64,000 nucleotides of DNA from Clostridiales bacterium. Its GTDB lineage: Bacteria; Bacillota; Clostridia; Christensenellales; Borkfalkiaceae. Shown here one piece after another: positions 57,131 through 64,000 of this stretch. Location: contig SVIF01000003.1 of NCBI GenBank assembly GCA_015069615.1, forward strand, positions 1 through 64,000, given 5' to 3'. The notes below the pieces were generated by a model. The model worked only from the letters and a program-made list of their open reading frames with translations. It was not told the origin of the DNA and did no database searches. A program made the translations under genes and the position numbers. The first letter of the stretch is position 1. Each line of letters opens with the position of its first letter.

Positions 57131-58332
57131 TCCCGTTCCCCCTTTCGTTTTGCGTGAATTTGCATTTCAAACCCTTCCCCACCTTCCGAATAAAATTCCG
57201 CTTCGTATCCGTGGCTTTGTAACTGTTTGGTTAAGGAAGAAAGCCCAAACCCTTGGGTAAAGTTTTTCACGCCACCCCCGTTATCCGAAAGCAAAAATTC
57301 TGCTTTTCCCCCATCCGTCATGCGGATTTGGAATAAAAACGCAGTGGCTTTTCCGTGGCGAATCCCGTTGTTTAACCCTTCTTTCAGCGCCCTATGTAAT
57401 AGTAGCGCAATGGGATAAGGTAGGGCGGAAACTTCGGGGTCTATCTGCGCGCGTACGGTAATGTCCGTACCCGTTGTGGTTTCCGCAATTACCATATCCA
57501 GTTCACGTGCTAAATCAAACACGGTGGAATTTTCGGACAATAAGTGCACCGAGCTTCGCATTTGCTCTAACGCGGAAACGGCCTGCATATTTGCGGCTAA
57601 AATACAGCGTTTTGCCTTTTCCACGTCCTGTTCTAAGGAAAGTTTTGCCGCTTCGGTTTGCATAATAACGGTGGTAATCGCATGCCCCACGTTATCGTGA
57701 ATATCCTTTGCAATACGGTTGCGTTCGCGAAGAATGGTTACGTTTTCCAGTTCGCGGTACGCCTTTTGCAACTGTTCTTCCTTTTCTCGGCTTTGCTCAA
57801 CGTTGATTTTTTCATCCCGCAATTTTTCAATATATACTACGCAAAGGTTTACTAAGAAAAATACGAACCAAAATACGAACAGCGTAGAAATTAAATCGGA
57901 TAAAACCGCGCGGTTAAAAATGCGGAATACGTCCGTCGTCATTAGTAGGTAGGTAAAAAAGCATAGCATGGTGCCCACGCTTTTTATCCACAGTTTGGCA
58001 AGCGAAACGTAAAAGGCGGTAAGTATACAAAGGTTTAATACCAAAACCATGGGCTGTTCCAAAAAGAAGGAAAGCAGTAGTAGTAGCGCCCAGTCCGCGC
58101 CGAACAGCAGTAAAATCCGCTTGATGTTATCTTGCATAATAACCTTAATAAAAAAGGACGCGGTAAGCCCCACCCCCGTAAACAAGGGCAGGTACCACAC
58201 TTTGGCGCTAACCGTGGTAATATAAACACAAACCACAGCCAAAATAACGGCAACCGTAGTATATACTGCGGTTCTAAGCGCCTTTAAAGAAAGCGTTTCT
58301 ATGTTTAAATTATACTTTCTTTGCCATTTCAT
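57127..58332 (-). CDS. Sensor histidine kinase (HisKA_3 type)
   Basis: Multi-TM N-terminus; ERNRIAKDIHDNVGHAITTVIMQTEAAKL; ATPase DNGGGVKNFTQGFGLSSL. Confidence 0.93.
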   Translation of the reverse strand: MKWQRKYNLNIETLSLKALRTAVYTTVAVILAVVCVYITTVSAKVWYLPLFTGVGLTASFFIKVIMQDNIKRILLLFGADWALLLLLSFFLEQPMVLVLNLCILTAFYVSLAKLWIKSVGTMLCFFTYLLMTTDVFRIFNRAVLSDLISTLFVFWFVFFLVNLCVVYIEKLRDEKINVEQSREKEEQLQKAYRELENVTILRERNRIAKDIHDNVGHAITTVIMQTEAAKLSLEQDVEKAKRCILAANMQAVSALEQMRSSVHLLSENSTVFDLARELDMVIAETTTGTDITVRAQIDPEVSALPYPIALLLHRALKEGLNNGIRHGKATAFLFQIRMTDGGKAEFLLSDNGGGVKNFTQGFGLSSLTKQLQSHGYEAEFYSEGGEGFEMQIHAKRKGERE

Positions 58333-58385
58333 TTTCGGTTACCTTATAGTTAGTAAGGGCGCGAGTCCGCGCCCTAAAAGAAAAA

Positions 58386-59828
58386 TTATAATCTGTTTAA
58401 TGAGAAGTTTAAGCGTTTCAAGCTTTCTTCTTTTCCCAAAATATCCGCAAGTTCAAACGCACCGCCGGGGGTGGTTTCCTTTCCCGAAAGGGCTACGCGC
58501 ATGGGCCAAAGAACCTGTCCGTTTTTCATGGCAAGCGCTTCGGGAAGGCGCATAATATCGTCATGAATACGTTCAAACGTATATTCTTCTTCGGGAATCG
58601 CTTGTATTACGCGAATAATTTCGGGAAGCACCGCTTTTGCAACGCTTTCATCCGTTTTCATCTTCTTATGCGTGTATAACGCGTTGTCAAACTCCCCAAA
58701 CTCTTGTAAAAAGTCTAACTTTGCAGGGATTTCCGCCAAGGTTTCAATGCGGGTTTTCACCAAAAGTAACAACTTCTTTTCATCATACCCTTTGCCGTAC
58801 GCTTTGCTCTTTTTTAGGAAGGGCAGGGCGCGGTTAAAGTAGTCTTCTTCCGCCATATCCTTGATGTATTCGCCGGATAACCAACCAAGTTTTACGGGGT
58901 CAAAAATAGAAGGGGATTTGCTAATGCCTTCCAAAGAAAATTTTTCTTCTAATTCCTGCAAGGAGAATTTCTCCTGATTGCTTTTGGGGCTCCAACCAAG
59001 AAGGGCGATATAGTTGATAATCGCTTCCTTAATATATCCCTTATCCACTAAGTCCTGATAGGACGCGTCCCCGTTTCTTTTGGAAAGTTTTTGGTGTTCG
59101 TCCTTCATAATGGGGGGCAAGTGAATATATACGGGGCGTTCCCAACCAAAGCAATCGTACATGTGGTTATATTTAGGGGTGGAAGAAAGGTATTCCGTAC
59201 CGCGAATAACGTGCGAAATAGCCATCAAGTGGTCATCCACCACGTTGGCAAAGTTGTAGGTGGGCATCCCGTCCGATTTTAGCAAAATACCGTCTTCCAT
59301 ATCCTTATTTTCCACGGTGATTTCCCCGTACACTAAATCGGTGTACGAAGAAGAACCCGTGAGGGGGATATTTTGGCGGATTACGTAAGGCTTACCCGCC
59401 GCAATGTTTGCTTGAATTTCTTCCTTTGTTAAGGATAAACAGTGCTTATCGTAACGGGAAACGCCGTTCGCGTCCTTTAAGGATGCAATGCGTTCTTCAT
59501 CACAAAAGCAGTAGTATGCGCCGCCGCGTTCTACTAATAGTTCGGCGTACTTTTTGTAAATATCCTTTCTTTGGCTTTGCACGTAAGGGCCGTAATTACC
59601 GCCTACGTCCGGGCCTTCGGCATAAATAACGCCACTATCTTTTAAGGTGTTGTAAATTAAGGACACCGAATCTTCCACGTAGCGGGAAGTATCCGTATCT
59701 TCTAGGCGCAAAATAAACTTACCGCCTTCCTTTTTCGCGTAAAGATAGCCGTAAAGGGCGGTTCTAAGCCCACCGATATGTAAATACCCCGTGGGGCTGG
59801 GTGCAAATCTGGTCCTTACTTCTTTCAT
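58386..59828 (-). CDS. gltX: Glutamyl-tRNA synthetase
   Basis: RFAPSPTGYLHIGGLRTALYGYLYAKKEGGKFILRLEDTDTSR; HQKLSKRNGDASYQDLVDKGY. Confidence 0.97.
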   Translation of the reverse strand: MKEVRTRFAPSPTGYLHIGGLRTALYGYLYAKKEGGKFILRLEDTDTSRYVEDSVSLIYNTLKDSGVIYAEGPDVGGNYGPYVQSQRKDIYKKYAELLVERGGAYYCFCDEERIASLKDANGVSRYDKHCLSLTKEEIQANIAAGKPYVIRQNIPLTGSSSYTDLVYGEITVENKDMEDGILLKSDGMPTYNFANVVDDHLMAISHVIRGTEYLSSTPKYNHMYDCFGWERPVYIHLPPIMKDEHQKLSKRNGDASYQDLVDKGYIKEAIINYIALLGWSPKSNQEKFSLQELEEKFSLEGISKSPSIFDPVKLGWLSGEYIKDMAEEDYFNRALPFLKKSKAYGKGYDEKKLLLLVKTRIETLAEIPAKLDFLQEFGEFDNALYTHKKMKTDESVAKAVLPEIIRVIQAIPEEEYTFERIHDDIMRLPEALAMKNGQVLWPMRVALSGKETTPGGAFELADILGKEESLKRLNFSLNRL

Positions 59829-59930
59829 TTCGGGTTTTCTCCTGAAAAATTTTCAAAATGTTTCTAAAAACATTTTACCACAAAATAAAAAAAGTGTATA
59901 ATGTTTTTAAGGAAAAAAAGGAACTTTTTT

Positions 59931-61205
59931 ATGAACTATTTCAATTCTTCGCTAAAATTTTTAGAAAAACTGATAAAAATCCCTTCCGTGGAAGGGGTTC
60001 CTGAAAAAAACGCACCCTTCGGCAAGAACGTGGCAAACGCGCTTTCTTTGTTTTTAGAAGAAGCGCAAACCCTTGGCTTTGGGGTAAAAAACTACGAAGG
60101 CTACGCGGGGGAAGTTATTTTCGGAAACCCCAACGCCACCCCCGAAAACTGCGTAGGCATTTTGGCGCATTTGGACGTAGTGCCCGAAGGGGAAGGCTGG
60201 TCGGTGCCCCCTTACGCGTTGACCGAGCAAGGGGAATACCTGATGGGTAGGGGCGTATTGGACGATAAAGGACCCGCCGCCGTAACCCTTTACGCAATGA
60301 AAAAACTGTTGGACGAAGGGTTTACCCCCTCAAAAACGGTAAAGTTAATTTTAGGTTGTAACGAAGAAACGGGGTGGCGGTGTATGGACTACTATACCAC
60401 GCACGCAAAGATGCCCGAAACGGGGTTTTCGCCTGACGCGGAATTCCCCGTAATTTACGCCGAACGGGGGATACTGCACGCGCGGTTCTTTTTCCCCCTG
60501 CCTAAGGGCGTTGTGTCCTTTACCGCAGGGGAACGCGCGAATATGGTGCCCGCCAAAGCGCAAGCGAAAGTTAATGCGGAAATCCCCCTTTCACTCCTTG
60601 AAAAACACGGCGTGAAAATGGTAAGCGGACTTTTACAAACCGAAGGGGTGCAAGCGCACGGCTCTACCCCCTGGGAAGGAAAAAACGCTTGCGTTCCTAT
60701 GCTAAATTTTCTTGCGGATGCGGGTATCAATTTGGGGGCTTTACCCCACTTTTTCGCAGATGGTAACGGCGTTAGCCAAGCGGCGGACGAAACGGGAAAT
60801 TCTTCCTTTTCCCCCAACGTGATTCGCGTGGAAGGAAACACCTTATGCGTTACCGCGGATATTCGCTATGCGCCAAGCAAAAGAAAAGAAGTGGTGGATA
60901 AACTAAACGCATACGGCGTTCGGTACGAAATTTTGCACGAACAACCCCCCTTACTGCAGCCCGTGGAAAGCAAACTGATTCAAACGTTGCTTGGGGTATA
61001 TAACGAGTTCACGGGGGAAAACGCAACGCCCATCGCGATAGGGGGTGGCACTTACGCCCGCGCAATGAAAAACGGCGTAGCCTTTGGCCCTTGTTTTTTA
61101 AGCGAGCCTTCCACCGCCCACCAAGCGGATGAAAAAATAAAAAAAGCGCATCTTTTCTGCGCTTATCAAACGTACGGGGAAGCCATCAAACGGCTTTCCA
61201 AATAG
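59931..61205 (+). CDS. M20 family dipeptidase (PepV/Sapep-like)
   Basis: GILAHLDVVPEGEGW, GRGVLDDKGPAAV, LGCNEETGWRCMDYY. Confidence 0.92.
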   Translation: MNYFNSSLKFLEKLIKIPSVEGVPEKNAPFGKNVANALSLFLEEAQTLGFGVKNYEGYAGEVIFGNPNATPENCVGILAHLDVVPEGEGWSVPPYALTEQGEYLMGRGVLDDKGPAAVTLYAMKKLLDEGFTPSKTVKLILGCNEETGWRCMDYYTTHAKMPETGFSPDAEFPVIYAERGILHARFFFPLPKGVVSFTAGERANMVPAKAQAKVNAEIPLSLLEKHGVKMVSGLLQTEGVQAHGSTPWEGKNACVPMLNFLADAGINLGALPHFFADGNGVSQAADETGNSSFSPNVIRVEGNTLCVTADIRYAPSKRKEVVDKLNAYGVRYEILHEQPPLLQPVESKLIQTLLGVYNEFTGENATPIAIGGGTYARAMKNGVAFGPCFLSEPSTAHQADEKIKKAHLFCAYQTYGEAIKRLSK

Positions 61206-61214
61206 GAGAAAGAA

Positions 61215-61772
61215 ATGCAACCAGAAAATTTTAACGTGGCAAGTTTGGTGGCGCAAAGAATCGCACCCCCTTTCACCGAAAGCGAGGCAAAAAATGCGGT
61301 TTATACAAAACTAAACGACCTTGATATTCCCTTTTACGCCATTGACCATCCCCCCGTGCACGGCGCGGATTGTGTGGAAAATTACGTACCCGTGGACGAG
61401 CATACCGTGGTGGTAAAAAACTTGTATTTAAGAAACGATACGGGCACGAAATCTTGGCTGGTTACCGAATGTTACCACAAGCACGCGGATTTGATAAACC
61501 TTCGTGCGTTTTTAGGCAGTAGTCGCTTGGGGTTCTGTTCGCCCGAACGGCTTTGGAAGGGCTTAGGAATTCGCCCCGGCTCGGTTTCCCCCCTTTGCTG
61601 TATGAACGATACCGAAGGGAAAATTCCCTTGATTTTGGATGCGGATTTAGCAACATACGCGTACATTTGTATGCACCCCAACGATAACACGGGCTCGGTG
61701 TACTTAAAGTATGAAGATTTATTAAAATTTGCGCGCGCCACGGGGCACGAACCCGTGTTTTACCGCGTGTAA
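61215..61772 (+). CDS. YbaK/ProX-like aminoacyl-tRNA deacylase
   Basis: VKNLYLRNDTGTKSWLVTECYHKHADLINLRAFLGSSRLGFCSPERLWKGLGIRPGSVSPL. Confidence 0.85.
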   Translation: MQPENFNVASLVAQRIAPPFTESEAKNAVYTKLNDLDIPFYAIDHPPVHGADCVENYVPVDEHTVVVKNLYLRNDTGTKSWLVTECYHKHADLINLRAFLGSSRLGFCSPERLWKGLGIRPGSVSPLCCMNDTEGKIPLILDADLATYAYICMHPNDNTGSVYLKYEDLLKFARATGHEPVFYRV

Positions 61773-61831
61773 CTGAGGACAAAATTCCCTCTCCTCAGGA
61801 GGACACCCAAGTACGTCATTCTTCGCCTACC

Positions 61832-61913
61832 ATCATATTTCCATAGGAAATATATCATATCCGTTAGGATATATCAAAACGCAGTTTATATCATACGCCC
61901 ACGGGCGTATATC
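61832..61913. repeat. Second array of four short variable hairpins with constant ATC linker
   Basis: ATATTTCC-ATA-GGAAATAT ATC ATATCC-GTTA-GGATAT ATC AAAAC-GCA-GTTTAT ATC ATACGCCC-AC-GGGCGTAT ATC. Confidence 0.85.
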
Positions 61914-61961
61914 ATTTTACTATTCATTCTTCGCCCAATACCCTTTCAAAGGAGTTTTCAA

Positions 61962-62645
61962 ATGAAAAATATAATTAAAAAATACCTTTCTGCAACCCTT
62001 TGCGCGTTGCTACTTTGCGCGTTCCCCCTTACCCTTACCGCGTGCGGAGATAACCCGGCACCTTCCACGCCTTCGGTTACCCCTTCGCTTACCCCTTCCG
62101 CTTCCCCTTCGGTAAGCCCTTCCGTTCCCACAGCGCCCAAACCCGTTATTGAAATCACCTTGGCGGACGGACGTAAAATGACTGCCGAATTATACCCGGA
62201 TATCGCCCCTCAAACGGTTGCGCGCGTTCTTGCTTTGGTAGACCAAAACTTATACGACGGGGTAATTTTTCACCGCGTAATTGAAGATTTTATGATTCAA
62301 ACGGGGGGCTTTATTCCCAGCGCGCAAGGCTTACTGCAACTTTCCGCCCCCAGCCTTTACGGGGAATTTTATTTTAACGGCTTTGCCAACGATTTATTAC
62401 ACGAACCGGGCGTGCTTTCTATGGCAAGAACCAACGCGTATAACGGCGCAAGCACACAGTTTTTTATCTGCACTGCGGTATGCCCGCATTTGGATGGATA
62501 CTACGCCGCGTTCGGCAAGTTAACGGATGCGGAAAGCTTAGAAGTTGCCATGGATATTTCCCGCGTAACAACGGACGCAAAATACGTGTTCGCCTCAGAC
62601 GTTCCCCAAGAAGATATCGTAATTCAATCCATAAGAAGAAAGTAA
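61962..62645 (+). CDS. Peptidylprolyl isomerase (cyclophilin type), lipoprotein
   Basis: Lipobox LTLTACG; MTAELYPDIAPQTVARVLALVDQNLYDGVIFHRVIEDFMIQTGG. Confidence 0.93.
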   Translation: MKNIIKKYLSATLCALLLCAFPLTLTACGDNPAPSTPSVTPSLTPSASPSVSPSVPTAPKPVIEITLADGRKMTAELYPDIAPQTVARVLALVDQNLYDGVIFHRVIEDFMIQTGGFIPSAQGLLQLSAPSLYGEFYFNGFANDLLHEPGVLSMARTNAYNGASTQFFICTAVCPHLDGYYAAFGKLTDAESLEVAMDISRVTTDAKYVFASDVPQEDIVIQSIRRK

Positions 62646-62695
62646 GGCTTTTAATGGATAAAAAGGTTTTGAAAAAATAATAGATGAAAACAAAA

Positions 62696-62735
62696 CCCGC
62701 CCGTGCGAAAAAACGCACGGGCGGGCTTTATTTTA
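62696..62735. terminator. Intrinsic terminator CCCGCCCGTGCG-AAAAAA-CGCACGGGCGGG
   Basis: 12-bp perfect stem. Confidence 0.85.
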
Positions 62736-62747
62736 GCGATAACCTAA

Positions 62748-63353
62748 TTATTTTTTACCGAATAACTCGCCTTTCATAGCGGCAAATTCTTCTTCGGTAA
62801 TCACTTTTTGGTCTACTAGTTTCTTCCACTTTTTCAGTTCTTCCAAGTCGCCTACGTTTTTATTAGCAACTTTTAAAGTTTTTGTTTTTAATTCTTCAAA
62901 TTCTTCAGCGGTAATGATGCTTTCTTTTTCCATTTCCTTATACTTGTTCAAAACGGAAAGCACATCTTCGCTAGTGGTTGCTTTGCCTTTCTTTACAAAA
63001 CCAAGAAGGGTAAGCAATTTAACAGAATAATACAAAAGCGCTGCAACCGCCATTACGGCAAAACCTACGTCAATAAAGCTAAAGAATTCGTAATATGCGA
63101 ACATTTCGTCAGGATACAAAATTCTGGTGATTGCGGCAACGCCTGCAACAACCATAATTAAATAACCAAGGCTTACAGCTCCTTCTTTCTTGCTGAAAAT
63201 TAAAACAAGGGACGCAATTGCTACTGCAAACGAAAGATCCATAATGCTAAATGCATACGCGGGCATTTCCAGTTCCATTGCGTCAAGGAAGATGCCAACA
63301 ATGGCGATAAGCATACCAATAACGGCAATAATTTGTGATAGTGTTTTCTTCAT
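62748..63353 (-). CDS. Membrane protein with two C-terminal SHOCT-like motifs
   Basis: TM segments then MEKESIITAEEFEELKTKTL and KLVDQKVITEEEFAAMKGELFGKK; start trimmed to MKKTLSQ. Confidence 0.75.
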   Translation of the reverse strand: MKKTLSQIIAVIGMLIAIVGIFLDAMELEMPAYAFSIMDLSFAVAIASLVLIFSKKEGAVSLGYLIMVVAGVAAITRILYPDEMFAYYEFFSFIDVGFAVMAVAALLYYSVKLLTLLGFVKKGKATTSEDVLSVLNKYKEMEKESIITAEEFEELKTKTLKVANKNVGDLEELKKWKKLVDQKVITEEEFAAMKGELFGKK

Positions 63354-63435
63354 TTTCTTTTCTCCTTTATAGAAAATTTTTTCGGGGAAAGGGGTAAACC
63401 CACTTGCAAGGCTTTCTTGCCCCGTCTTTATCCGC

Positions 63436-63464
63436 ATTATACTACACATTTTATCTAGTGTCAA
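63436..63464 (-). promoter_or_regulatory. Promoter TTGACA-17-TATAAT (minus) overlapped by operator-like repeats
   Basis: Minus-strand TTGACACTAGATAAAATGTGTAGTATAAT. Confidence 0.85.
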
Positions 63465-63498
63465 GACATTTTGTGTACTTTTTGGGTAAACTTTTACT

Positions 63499-63699
63499 AT
63501 GGATAAATTATTTTGTAACAATTTAAAGGAAGCAAGGAAGGCTTGCGGTTTTACCCAAAAGCAAGTGGCAAACAAATTAAGCGTTGTGGAAAGCTGTTAC
63601 GCTAACTGGGAACAAGGCAGAACCGAACCCAACGTGGATATGCTTAGGAAGTTAGCAAAAATTTTTTGCGTTTCCTTAGACGAACTAATTAACGGCTAA
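63499..63699 (+). CDS. XRE-family HTH regulator
   Basis: FTQKQVANKLSVVESCYANWEQGRTEPNVDMLRKLAKIF. Confidence 0.9.
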   Translation: MDKLFCNNLKEARKACGFTQKQVANKLSVVESCYANWEQGRTEPNVDMLRKLAKIFCVSLDELING

Positions 63700-63756
63700 C
63701 CTTTGATAGCGCTATCCTTTTGCTTTTTTGCAGTAAATTCCACGATTACGTAACAA

Positions 63757-63786
63757 AACCGCCCCGTTGTCCGGGGCGGTTTTTCG
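63757..63786 (+). terminator. Intrinsic terminator ACCGCCCCG-TTGT-CCGGGGCGGTTTTT
   Basis: Hairpin plus T-run after the XRE gene. Confidence 0.8.
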
Positions 63787-63857
63787 TTTTTTGGGGTTTT
63801 TCTATCGTGCGAAAAGAACTTTTGCAAGCCCCCGTGTGTAAAGGGGCCTTATTTTTT

Positions 63858-63903
63858 GTCATTCTTCGCCTACATGCCTTGACGGGCTAATCGGAGAATC
63901 TAA
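63858..63903. repeat. Inverted copy of the dispersed palindrome seen at 118 and 1190
   Basis: gtcattcttcgcctac...gacgggc..cggagaatctaa. Confidence 0.75.
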
Positions 63904-63929
63904 AAAAGTCCGTTGTAAAAACGTTCCGC

Positions 63930-64000
63930 TTATCCAAGCAAAACGTCCATTACCATCATCAAGCAAAAGCCGAAAAGTAAGGCGTAGGTTGCACCCCGTT
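63930..64000 (-). CDS. C-terminus of a ZIP-family metal transporter (partial, truncated by window edge)
   Basis: Minus-strand reading ..RGATYALLFGFCLMMVMDVLLG* typical of the last ZIP transmembrane helix. Confidence 0.55.
   Translation of the reverse strand, partial: RGATYALLFGFCLMMVMDVLLG

Noticed and set aside
59829-59900. T-box leader upstream of gltX
   Set aside because: Gap to the divergent M20 peptidase is too short and no T-box motif is seen

Overview
64 kb chromosomal window from what looks like an uncultured gut-type Clostridia genome (lineage is inference from gene content). The backbone is housekeeping. On the minus strand: parB-like, ftsH, sporulation yyaC, a GH13 branching enzyme, a CDF transporter, an ABC exporter, a lipid kinase, pnuC, a nine-gene purine operon (purE-C-F-M-N, purO-like IMP cyclohydrolase, AICAR formyltransferase, purD, purL), a 4'-phosphopantetheinyl transferase, a two-component system and gltX. 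On the plus strand: a CCA-adding enzyme, rmuC, an M20 dipeptidase, a YbaK/ProX-like deacylase and a cyclophilin lipoprotein. Accessory blocks are: (i) three tandem heparinase II/III-like paralogues followed by two large secreted LamG/phosphoesterase/collagen-like surface proteins; (ii) a low-GC tRNA-Leu-associated island flanked by 69-bp direct repeats, with 93-bp repeats derived from the tRNA 3' end and a truncated glutaminase relic; (iii) an AraC / glycyl-radical enzyme / activase / alcohol dehydrogenase cluster; (iv) feoAB plus a small Cys-rich protein, with two identical 16-bp palindromes; (v) three regulators of the XRE type, each divergent from a small gene. The most unusual signals are non-coding: a ~500-nt minus-strand transcription unit at 36.6-37.1 kb with a consensus promoter, a terminator, mini-ORFs and a predicted pseudoknot; two arrays of short variable hairpins joined by a constant ATC linker; and a dispersed repeat whose stem arms covary perfectly in three copies. 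All calls come from reading the sequence and supplied ORFs; no database search was run.
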